A stretch of 8,361 bases of DNA from Caldisericaceae bacterium (lineage in GTDB: Bacteria > Caldisericota > Caldisericia > Caldisericales > Caldisericaceae). The notes under the pieces were generated by a model, which ran no database searches, was not told the origin of the DNA, and saw nothing but the letters and a program-made list of their open reading frames with translations. Made by a program: the position numbers and the translations under genes. The DNA is taken from positions 1-8,361 of the forward strand of contig JAGHAO010000116.1 in the NCBI GenBank assembly GCA_021161495.1, written 5' to 3'. Shown here one piece after another: positions 1-5,908 of this stretch (position 1 is the first letter of the stretch; the number at the start of each line of letters is the position of its first letter).

Positions 1-1
1 C

Positions 2-70
2 ATATACATCATTACCATAATATTGATGTTTTTCATTACAATGGTGGTATTCATACTCATAACCATTTAA
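2..70 (+). CDS. Partial reading frame: hydrophobic helix, probably the N-terminal part of the PilV-like pilin
   Basis: The frame starting at base 2 reads an almost purely hydrophobic segment of 22 residues rich in Ile, Phe, Leu, Val and Met, then stops at TAA 68-70. The overlapping frame that stays open into the next gene reads a His/Asn-rich, implausible peptide here, so the hydrophobic frame looks like the real coding one. It could be the membrane-spanning helix of a type IV prepilin whose GFTLIE-type cleavage site lies left of the window. The following gene would then be the rest of the same protein after a -1 frame change. Alternatively it is the C-terminal membrane anchor of a separate upstream gene that overlaps the next ATG in a TAATG arrangement. 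The 5' end is outside the window. Confidence 0.45.
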   Translation: MYIITIILMFFITMVVFILITI

Positions 71-429
71 TGATGCGTTTTCCGTTTAACTCAACCGTAA
101 ATAACGGGACGCAACCTAATCCGGATGCGATAAAAAGCTTTACAGCGCTTCCGGGTTATTTACCTATGGTTTATACTACCGACGGGAATAAAACGGATTC
201 CTCAAACTCCGAATATTCTCCTTTCTATACGGATGATGCTTCTTTGAAAAAACGCACTATGGCTTACCGCGGTTTTAGGGTTTTGACTACAATTGTTGCA
301 CGCAAGAAAGATCCTGCTGCAACACATGTTCAGTATTACGATGTAAAAATTATTGTGCAGTGGATAGCCGGAAAGCAAGAGCATAGCTATACTTTAGTGT
401 CTCGTGTAGTGACTTACGGAGGGGAGTAG
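70..429 (+). CDS. PilV/GspI-like minor pilin, C-terminal part (possibly frameshifted)
   Basis: The 119-residue product has no membrane helix or prepilin signal of its own. Its C-terminal third (YYDVKIIVQWIAGKQEHSY, then a beta strand ending in GGE) resembles the end of PilV/GspI-type minor pilins, where a beta strand with a conserved Trp is followed by a short turn and a last strand. This is inferred from pattern and context, not from a search. The gene sits directly before a PilW-like prepilin, the usual V-W-X order. The ATG at 70 overlaps the stop of the hydrophobic frame (TAATG), and no Shine-Dalgarno sequence precedes it. I therefore suspect the real gene begins left of the window and has undergone a one-base frame change near bases 62-70, or that the sequence has an error there. 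The alternative is a coupled but anchorless protein. The stop TAG ends 4 bases before the next gene. Confidence 0.6.
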   Translation: MMRFPFNSTVNNGTQPNPDAIKSFTALPGYLPMVYTTDGNKTDSSNSEYSPFYTDDASLKKRTMAYRGFRVLTTIVARKKDPAATHVQYYDVKIIVQWIAGKQEHSYTLVSRVVTYGGE

Positions 430-433
430 AGTT

Positions 434-1189
434 ATGGTGCATAGGACACGTAAAGGTTTTACCTTAATTGAATTAGTTGTTGCGATGGCAATATTTTTTA
501 TTCTTATATATATGGCATTTGCTTCGTTTACATACATTCTTGCATTCTCACGGTACAATCAACAAAGAGAAAACGTTCAGGAAAATATAAGCATTGTAAT
601 GGATCAAATTACAAAAGAATTGAGGCAAACTGTGACACCACCCTATAATAACCCGACGGCAAGTGAGTTTGGTGTTGAAATCCCTCAATACGATGTCACA
701 ACGGATACGGTAAGAAATTTAAAAGATATTTCTTCCCCGGATGAACCCTTGGGGAGTACTGCTTATCTTCAATTTGGCGATTCGGATACGGATTCTTCGG
801 ATACGCCGGATGACCCGATATTGAGGTTTTATATAATGGATAATAGTGGTAAAAAACACAGGATTTCCTATACCCTTGGGGTTCCCAGTGACGGTAATGG
901 ATATTATCCTCCTCATTATTCGGGAATTCCGAAAAAATATTGGCCATCCCAAGAATATGAACCCTGCGAAATTTTGTACAGTAATGAAATATGGGACTCT
1001 GCTACAAGTTCTTGGACGGGGATTACAAATCAACCTGTAACCGAACAAGTTATAACTAATTTCTCGGTTATTCGTCCCTCTTGGTCTGATAAGGTTGTTC
1101 AAATTGTAATAGAGGCAATGGTAAAGGCGCCCAATAAAAACGGGTACGAACGGGTTAGATATATAAATCAGGTTACATTGAGGCAATAA
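434..1189 (+). CDS. PilW/GspJ-like minor prepilin
   Basis: The 251-residue protein starts with a short basic leader (MVHRTRKG), then the prepilin peptidase motif G8|F9 TLIE with Glu at mature position 5, and a hydrophobic helix to about residue 37. An amphipathic stretch follows (YNQQRENVQENISIVMDQIT, then KELRQ), typical of the alpha-1 region of PilW/PulJ-type pilins. The rest is a beta-rich globular domain ending in strands with IVIEAMVKAPN and VRYINQVTLRQ. An Asp/Ser/Thr-rich loop lies at residues 116-128. The expected role is a minor pilin of a type IV pilus or a pseudopilin near the tip, processed and N-methylated at Phe9 in the inner membrane. The start is well supported: GGAGGGGAG at 418-426 lies 7 bases before ATG 434 and overlaps the stop of the preceding gene, which suggests translational coupling. 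GspJ versus PilW cannot be separated without a search. Confidence 0.88.
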   Translation: MVHRTRKGFTLIELVVAMAIFFILIYMAFASFTYILAFSRYNQQRENVQENISIVMDQITKELRQTVTPPYNNPTASEFGVEIPQYDVTTDTVRNLKDISSPDEPLGSTAYLQFGDSDTDSSDTPDDPILRFYIMDNSGKKHRISYTLGVPSDGNGYYPPHYSGIPKKYWPSQEYEPCEILYSNEIWDSATSSWTGITNQPVTEQVITNFSVIRPSWSDKVVQIVIEAMVKAPNKNGYERVRYINQVTLRQ

Positions 1190-1207
1190 TGCTATATATT
1201 GAAATTT

Positions 1208-1223
1208 TTAGAAATTGTTCTAA
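1208..1223 (+). other. Small A+T-rich hairpin in the gap before the PilX-like gene
   Basis: TTAGAA (1208-1213) and TTCTAA (1218-1223) form a perfect 6-bp stem with a four-base loop in the 60-bp gap between two pilin genes. It is A+T-rich and lacks a U tract, so it is unlikely to be a terminator. It could be chance or a weak mRNA processing or stability element. Confidence 0.2.
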
Positions 1224-1234
1224 GATAAAATAAC

Positions 1235-1245
1235 AAAGGGGTGAT
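1235..1245 (+). promoter_or_regulatory. Ribosome binding site that sets the start of the PilX-like gene
   Basis: AAAGGGGTGAT closely matches the anti-Shine-Dalgarno complement AAGGAGGTGAT. Its GGGG core (1238-1241) is 8 bases before ATG 1250 but overlaps or crowds the alternative starts GTG 1241 and ATG 1244. This makes ATG 1250 the preferred start. Confidence 0.65.
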
Positions 1246-1249
1246 GTTT

Positions 1250-3250
1250 ATGTGGAAATTAAGTATTTTTAAGCGAAAACGGCGTGGTTTTGCGCTTGTT
1301 TTTACGATATTAATAGCGCTTGCTATGATTATACCTGTTATGATTTTGGCATCAAGTGCAATAACGAGAAGAAGAAGTGTGAGTGGAGAGGCAATATCCG
1401 ATAGGGTTCTTACAGTGGCAGACGCTACTGTAGATAGAATACTATCAAAAATTAACAAGTTTCCGGATTTGAGTGCAAATGATCCTACAATTAAAGACGG
1501 CTTGGATAAAATTGGTATCTACTACACTAATAATCCGCCAACCGACCCGTTTGAAGTTAAAAATGTAGCAGTGAAATATGTTATGGGATATTTACTATCA
1601 ACATTAAACGGGGGGACCATATACCAACCTGATGGAACAAGTGATCCTGCTTCTAACTTACAGGCAGATGAAACTCAATACCCTGGAATAGAGAACGTTA
1701 ACGCTCATTCGATATGGGACATAGAGGACAACATTACCACTTATTTATATAACTTGGATACCCAAGAGTATTTTATGGTAGTTACTGATAGTGGAGAGCC
1801 CTTGCCTATTTCCATTACAGGAATAAATGGGGATATAGTCACAAAACATATAAAAAATTTATCTAATGGAGATATTAAATTAGGTATAGCATCGTGGGAC
1901 CAAAACTACCTTACGGATAACAGATGGGTTGAGATAGATACAAACACCGAATATACAGATGATGGGAGCAACCAGCCAGGGAGCACAAAATTTCAGATAC
2001 GTGTTAGTGCTTACCCTATTTCAAAATCAATGAACCAACATATTGTGAGAAATATTCTGGCTGAAGCTACGCTGGAAACAATAAATGCTAACATTTCATC
2101 TTCAAACGGAAGCACTACAGGTGGCAGTTCAACCAATGTAGGCCCGTTCCATTATGCAGTGTGGTCAGGAAAAGGGTTCACATTAAACGGGGTTCATACG
2201 ATACAGTCAGGACACAGAGATTCAGATGGCAACATTGTTTATGATGGAAAAAACGGTAGTGGAGATATATACGCAGATGGTCAAATTATAATCAATGGAA
2301 ATAATAGGATATATGGAAATATAGCGACCTCTGGAGCAGAAGAAGATAATGCCATTATTGCGAACGGAAACCTTAAAATGGGAAATAACCATAAGTTAAT
2401 ATATGGCCATAAGGAAACTTTGCCTGATTTTTCTGCCGGAACAGAGCAAGATGTAAAGACTACCGCGCAGAATACGGGTACAATCCACCCGGGAGATTTT
2501 GATTATAATAATTCTTATAGTACATTAAATGTGAACGGTGGTGAAGTTGCTTATTATATAGGAGGCAATACAAGTATAATGGGATGGGATAATACAATCA
2601 AATTTTATCCACGAGACAACGTTAATTCAGATGGTCCGAAAGTAGATTGGTATATAGATGGCGATCTTACTATAATTGGAGACGTTACACTTGATTTTGG
2701 AAACACTCCAGGAATTGTATGGGTTAACGGCAATGTTATATTTAATGGCAGTGTTACTATTATAGGTTCAGGGACAATTGTAGCAAATAAAAGGATAACT
2801 CTAAACGGTTATTCTGATATTAGCAGTACTACGCCTAATGCAAAAATTGCATTTATCTCCGAGGGCGTGGATTCTAACGGAGGCATTATACTTAATGGAA
2901 ATAATACAGTAAGTGGAATTTTCTATGCACCACACAGTGATATAATATTAAATGGCACTGGAGACGTGTTTGGTTCACTTGTTGCAGGAGGTTATATAAG
3001 TAGTATGTCTGCTGGCGTTATCGTGAACGGAAACCAAAATATTACCTATGATACAGGAATAGAGAGCGGGGGAAATGATGGAACTAATCCACCACTTCCA
3101 ACAGGTGGAGGAGTAACTGTTGATGGAGTTAGTTTTTCTGCCAGCGCTGTTTACAGACTCTCCTGGAGAGAGATCATCTCTGATCCGGTAACGCCTTCTA
3201 ACATACAAAAGTTAAGCCCTGAGTTTAATTTTAAAGACCCTTCTTCTTGA
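1250..3250 (+). CDS. Large PilX/GspK-like pilus protein with a beta-solenoid-like body (putative tip protein)
   Basis: The 666-residue protein (from ATG 1250) has a basic leader (KRKRRG13), then F14ALVFTILIALAMIIPVMIL, a class III pilin-like helix. Mature position 5 is Phe (residue 18), not Glu. Loss of Glu5 is known for GspK-type tip pseudopilins, and PilX N-terminal domains look similar. Residues about 35-295 form a mixed domain. From about 298 (GPFHYAVWSG) to about 600 the protein repeats short strands around NGN and NGD turns (INGNNRIYGN, IDGDLTIIGDVTLDFG, VNGNVIFNG, LNGNNTVSG, VNGNQN), the pattern of a right-handed beta-helix found in many PilX-like pilus proteins. A Gly/Pro linker near 605-625 precedes a short C-terminal tail with YRLSWREI. 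The likely role is a tip or adhesive subunit, on analogy with large PilX/PilY1-type proteins. Its neighbours on both sides are pilin genes. The next gene starts 7 bases after its TGA. Confidence 0.85.
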   Translation: MWKLSIFKRKRRGFALVFTILIALAMIIPVMILASSAITRRRSVSGEAISDRVLTVADATVDRILSKINKFPDLSANDPTIKDGLDKIGIYYTNNPPTDPFEVKNVAVKYVMGYLLSTLNGGTIYQPDGTSDPASNLQADETQYPGIENVNAHSIWDIEDNITTYLYNLDTQEYFMVVTDSGEPLPISITGINGDIVTKHIKNLSNGDIKLGIASWDQNYLTDNRWVEIDTNTEYTDDGSNQPGSTKFQIRVSAYPISKSMNQHIVRNILAEATLETINANISSSNGSTTGGSSTNVGPFHYAVWSGKGFTLNGVHTIQSGHRDSDGNIVYDGKNGSGDIYADGQIIINGNNRIYGNIATSGAEEDNAIIANGNLKMGNNHKLIYGHKETLPDFSAGTEQDVKTTAQNTGTIHPGDFDYNNSYSTLNVNGGEVAYYIGGNTSIMGWDNTIKFYPRDNVNSDGPKVDWYIDGDLTIIGDVTLDFGNTPGIVWVNGNVIFNGSVTIIGSGTIVANKRITLNGYSDISSTTPNAKIAFISEGVDSNGGIILNGNNTVSGIFYAPHSDIILNGTGDVFGSLVAGGYISSMSAGVIVNGNQNITYDTGIESGGNDGTNPPLPTGGGVTVDGVSFSASAVYRLSWREIISDPVTPSNIQKLSPEFNFKDPSS

Positions 3251-3257
3251 CATATAG

Positions 3258-3980
3258 ATGGAGTTCTTACCACGAAAATATTACAGTTTAAACAAAACCC
3301 GGCAAGGACTATGCGGTCCTGCGGGGTTTACTTTAATAGAAACTCTTGTTGTAATTGCCATAATTATTGTTATGGCGGCTGTTGCCATACCTTCCTTTAG
3401 AAATATGATTGTTTCGCAGAGATTGCAATCCGTTGCTTTCCAGATCGTTCAGGATCTCAGAGAAACACGGGAAAACGCAATCTTATATCAACAGGATTTG
3501 AACATATATTTTAATTACGATAATAGCCCCGTTGAGTATTTAAGCGGAACAAATTTTAACAACAGGCAATACTGCTTTGAAACCTTTCTGAAAGATCCTT
3601 TGGCAACTCCGGTGGATCATTATATACCTACGGATTCGGCGAATAGCCATTTTCGAAAGAAGATTCTTAGCTATCATATAGTTATATCGAATATAACATC
3701 AAATACAAATTCTTCCATTGCTTTTGACGGTAAAAACTACTTCGTTATTGCGTTCCGTTCCGGAGCGGGCGATACCTTTCGAGGCGAAGCAAATATTGTT
3801 AAGAATATGGAAACAAATGCATCCGGCGAAAAAAGAGTTGTTTCGGATTCCGATTATGAAAGTATAGGCGCTACTCCTGTGATTATAGAACTTAAAGATG
3901 TGCCAACGGGAAAAACATTTTACATACGTATTTCCGCAACCGGAAAAATTTCGATGTACGGGCAACCGCAGCCTTATTAA
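3258..3980 (+). CDS. FimT/GspH-like minor prepilin with an unusually long leader
   Basis: The 240-residue product carries the prepilin motif at G23|F24 TLIETLVV, with Glu28 at mature position 5 and a hydrophobic helix reaching AAVAIPSF. The conserved FimT/GspH helix follows, with RLQSVAFQIVQDLRE, then AILYQQ. A beta-rich C-terminal domain holds SGAGDTFRG and ends SATGKISMYG. The 23-residue leader is long for this class (commonly 5-15) and ATG 3258 has no Shine-Dalgarno sequence. However, no other ATG, GTG or TTG codon lies in frame before the motif. The gene starts 7 bases after the PilX-like stop, so coupling is likely. A terminator-shaped hairpin covers leader codons 13-24. It is a full-length paralogue of the next gene, with an extra 25-40 residues before the last strands. 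Expected role: a minor (pseudo)pilin near the pilus tip, processed by prepilin peptidase. Confidence 0.85.
   Translation: MEFLPRKYYSLNKTRQGLCGPAGFTLIETLVVIAIIIVMAAVAIPSFRNMIVSQRLQSVAFQIVQDLRETRENAILYQQDLNIYFNYDNSPVEYLSGTNFNNRQYCFETFLKDPLATPVDHYIPTDSANSHFRKKILSYHIVISNITSNTNSSIAFDGKNYFVIAFRSGAGDTFRGEANIVKNMETNASGEKRVVSDSDYESIGATPVIIELKDVPTGKTFYIRISATGKISMYGQPQPY
3295..3329 (+). other. Terminator-shaped hairpin inside the prepilin leader coding region
   Basis: Left arm: AAACCC (3295-3300), GCA (3302-3304), GGAC (3306-3309). Right arm: GTCC (3316-3319), TGC (3320-3322), GGGTTT (3324-3329). They pair as 13 bp, with one G/G mismatch (3301/3323) and one bulged A (3305). The loop is the six-base TATGCG (3310-3315). 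The sequence just after is ACTTTAATA. The structure looks like an intrinsic terminator or attenuator, yet it lies within the open frame and its right arm encodes the start of the prepilin motif. Part of the right arm is constrained by the Gly-Phe codons. Function is unproven. Confidence 0.4.
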
Positions 3981-4047
3981 CCGTTGTTAGAGTTCTCGAC
4001 TAGAATCTTGCGAAGCCTTTGAAAAAGATTTTGTCTAAAATTTATCT

Positions 4048-4053
4048 TATAAT
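4048..4053 (+). promoter_or_regulatory. Possible -10 box (TATAAT) before the second FimT/GspH-like gene
   Basis: The 125-bp gap between the two GspH-like genes (3981-4105) is very A+T-rich and holds a perfect TATAAT at 4048-4053, about 50 bases before ATG 4106. No good -35 box exists at 16-18 bp (AAGATT is the best there, at 4025-4030). TTGTCT at 4031 is too close. In such A+T-rich DNA a TATAAT may occur by chance, so this is a weak call. It would allow the second paralogue to be expressed separately. Confidence 0.28.
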
Positions 4054-4105
4054 ATTTTTCGATTAATTTATTTTATTATTTTGTAAGAATCCGCTAAAAT
4101 TAAAT

Positions 4106-4669
4106 ATGAAGAAAAGAGGCGGGTTTACTTTAATCGAAACGCTTGTCGTGGTTGCGATTATGCTTATTCTTTCCGCTGTTGCTATTCCTTCTTTCCAGCA
4201 TTTAATAATTTCGGAACGGCTTCAATCCGTCTCATTTCAAATTGTTCAAGATTTGAGGGAAGTAAGGGAGGATGCAATTTTATATCAGCAAAATTTAAGG
4301 GTATACTTTTGCACGGACCCTCGCAGTTCAAGGAATTTTTATATGTTTGAAACGTTTCAAAAAGATCCGTTAAATAGCGTTCATTACACGCCAGGAGACT
4401 TACCGGACGGCAAACATTTTGTAAAAAGAGTTTTACAGTACAATCTATATTTCGGGCCGCATCATCCCTTTCAATCGTTCGGATGGATAGGAGGAAAGCA
4501 ATACTATTACGTGGAATTTTATTCCGGTGCGGGAAGCCATTTTCGAGGCCAGCCTAATGCGTTTGATCACATAACGGTGGTCGATAAGAAGAGCGGAGCA
4601 AAGTTTTACGTGATTACGGATTCCGTGGGTAGAGTCAGAATGAGCGGTAGTTTGCCTTCCTCTCCTTAA
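4106..4669 (+). CDS. FimT/GspH-like minor prepilin, second paralogue
   Basis: The 187-residue product has a compact leader (MKKRGG6), cleavage before F7 TLIETLVVV, Glu11 at mature position 5, and a hydrophobic helix ending SAVAIPSF. The next stretch, RLQSVSFQIVQDLRE then AILYQQ, is almost identical to that of the preceding gene. Further blocks shared with it are FETF.KDPL, SGAG..FRG and a final strand with S.GR..MSG. This is the GspH/FimT minor-pilin architecture: an N-terminal helix and a small beta-sandwich head. ATG 4106 is the natural start because it gives a normal-length basic leader, although only A+T-rich sequence and no Shine-Dalgarno site precede it. It closes the pilin block. The likely role is a minor pilin or pseudopilin of the same machine, possibly with a different surface from its paralogue, since the head regions diverge while the helix is conserved. 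Confidence 0.9.
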   Translation: MKKRGGFTLIETLVVVAIMLILSAVAIPSFQHLIISERLQSVSFQIVQDLREVREDAILYQQNLRVYFCTDPRSSRNFYMFETFQKDPLNSVHYTPGDLPDGKHFVKRVLQYNLYFGPHHPFQSFGWIGGKQYYYVEFYSGAGSHFRGQPNAFDHITVVDKKSGAKFYVITDSVGRVRMSGSLPSSP

Positions 4670-4674
4670 ATTTT

Positions 4675-4700
4675 AATTCCGGAGCAGAGAATTTGGAATT
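4675..4700 (+). other. Weak inverted repeat after the last pilin gene
   Basis: AATTCC (4675-4680) and GGAATT (4695-4700) can pair as 6 bp across a 14-base loop just after the pilin stop. There is no U tract, so this is a poor terminator. I see no better one between the two blocks, and readthrough from the pilin genes cannot be excluded. Confidence 0.2.
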
Positions 4701-4761
4701 TGCCGAAACTTCGAAACGAAATTTGCAATCGAAATATCGAACGGCGTAGTCAATCTGCGGC

Positions 4762-4789
4762 TTGCAAGGCTGCACTGAGGGAGTATAAT
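4762..4789 (+). promoter_or_regulatory. Sigma-70-type promoter of the unknown gene-holB-ricT-LOG operon
   Basis: TTGCAA (4762-4767) matches the -35 consensus at 5 of 6 positions. After a 16-bp spacer comes a perfect TATAAT (4784-4789). Transcription would start near 4796, leaving about 30 bases of leader with a Shine-Dalgarno site at 4808 before ATG 4826. The position, in the only sizeable gap before four overlapping genes, fits a primary operon promoter. No operator-like repeat is obvious around it. Confidence 0.65.
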
Positions 4790-4807
4790 ATTAAAAACAG
4801 ATTTTGT

Positions 4808-4818
4808 AAGGAGATGAT
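4808..4818 (+). promoter_or_regulatory. Ribosome binding site that sets the start of the unknown 360-residue protein
   Basis: AAGGAGATGAT differs by one base from the full anti-Shine-Dalgarno complement. ATG 4814 lies inside it and cannot be served by it. ATG 4826, 12 bases after AAGGAG, is the first usable start. Starts further upstream, such as TTG 4700, would lie upstream of the predicted transcription start. Confidence 0.6.
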
Positions 4819-4825
4819 AGATAAT

Positions 4826-5908
4826 ATGAAAATAGCGCCGAGGAGTTTAATCTGGCAGGATTTTAAAAGGTTGCATAAAGAAGAAGACCTTCTGACCGAT
4901 CCTGAAGTGGAAGACCTTCTTTTTATGCAAACAATAGAAGGACATTCTCACAACGGAGACGGTGCGTTCAAAGGAAGAAAATTTGTTGACACCACGTTGA
5001 ACGATATTACGGAGGCGTTAAACAGAGATGTGTTTGTCGTTCGTTCGGCAAGACAACTTCTCATAGATGAGATTTACGAATATGTAGAGAGAGCACTTGA
5101 TGGTGAGAATGTCGATCATCTTGTGAATTCTCACGGAGAACCTTTGATGCGTTGCCCTTTGTTTTTGGAATGGAAGGTTGAGCCGAAGGACGTGCTCAGA
5201 GGACTCTACCTCGGAGGTTTGATGGATGATTTTTCAGTGCGAAAAAGAGTAAACGAAAAGTTCCATATAAATATGGGCGGAGGGAAACCGTATCTCATAG
5301 ATTTCAGAGTAATGGAAAAGATGGGGCTTGACGGAGAAATACTTGCACACGGGGAACACGAAGACAAAATAGAAGAATACAAGAAAAAAGGATTGATTAT
5401 AGACCCTTCCAAAAAGATCGATTTCCTCAGGCATTCGGATATACGTTTTCAGTATATTAGGCACAAAAAAGGGCTCGGTGTATCAGATGATGCGGCAATG
5501 CTTGTCGGAGGGCTTATGTACAGCATTAGTGTAGGGCTTGGTGCATACCTTGCGGACGCAATTGATACATTAGACAAGTTTTCTTTGAAGTTTATCGAGC
5601 AAGACGACAAACTTGCCCATATAATAAAAAGAAATATGCCCGACCTAAATATTACCGATGACGAAGTCCTCTCGTTTATTTATCTTATCGCGATTCCGAA
5701 GGAAGCAAAAAAATATCCCGATTCCTCGCAGAGGTATTTCCTGCAAATTGATAAGGAAACCAATATCACAACTCTTGAATCACACTATAGGTTCCTCACT
5801 GGAAAGCCGTATCCCCATTTTAAAATTTCCTATGAAAGAGTAATGAACGAGGAATTTTATCGATATATAAGCAAAAAAGTGGCGGATTTCAAGAAGAATG
5901 TCGTTTAA
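4826..5908 (+). CDS. Conserved-looking protein of unknown function, first gene of the holB operon
   Basis: I do not recognise this 360-residue protein (from ATG 4826). It lacks a signal peptide and is charged and mostly helical in appearance, so it is probably cytosolic. Visible landmarks are an acidic, Leu-rich N-terminus, H40-S-H42-N-G-D45 (a possible metal or catalytic cluster, by inference only), a GGGKPYLIDFRV segment near the middle, and a charged helix with EHEDKIEEYKKKG. A glycine-rich hydrophobic patch at residues 223-243 (from AAMLVGGLMYS to GAYLA) is too polar at its edges to be a clear membrane span. The C-terminus is basic (SKKVADFKKNVV). The gene has its own promoter and overlaps the start of holB by 11 bp, so its product is made together with DNA polymerase III delta', RicT and a LOG-like protein. 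Codon pattern and length argue that it is real. A role in replication, nucleotide or RNA metabolism is only guilt by association. Confidence 0.85.
   Translation: MKIAPRSLIWQDFKRLHKEEDLLTDPEVEDLLFMQTIEGHSHNGDGAFKGRKFVDTTLNDITEALNRDVFVVRSARQLLIDEIYEYVERALDGENVDHLVNSHGEPLMRCPLFLEWKVEPKDVLRGLYLGGLMDDFSVRKRVNEKFHINMGGGKPYLIDFRVMEKMGLDGEILAHGEHEDKIEEYKKKGLIIDPSKKIDFLRHSDIRFQYIRHKKGLGVSDDAAMLVGGLMYSISVGLGAYLADAIDTLDKFSLKFIEQDDKLAHIIKRNMPDLNITDDEVLSFIYLIAIPKEAKKYPDSSQRYFLQIDKETNITTLESHYRFLTGKPYPHFKISYERVMNEEFYRYISKKVADFKKNVV

Noticed and set aside
719..1186. Minus-strand open frame of about 155 codons opposite the PilW-like gene
   Set aside because: It lies wholly opposite a well-supported prepilin gene, shows no family motif or ribosome binding site, and reads low-complexity Ile/Arg/Tyr-rich sequence typical of an antisense frame.
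3247..3252. TTGACA as a -35 box before the first GspH-like gene
   Set aside because: No -10 box lies 16-18 bp downstream. The hexamer overlaps the end of the previous gene and a chance match is likely.
3311..3330. Alternative short-leader start at ATG 3311 for the first GspH-like prepilin
   Set aside because: It would give a neat five-residue leader but is out of frame and needs a one-base deletion in the GGGG run. The AAGGA before it is only two bases away.
4700..4825. Upstream extension of the unknown protein from TTG 4700
   Set aside because: It would place the start upstream of the TTGCAA/TATAAT promoter and the strong ribosome binding site. The added residues also look non-coding.
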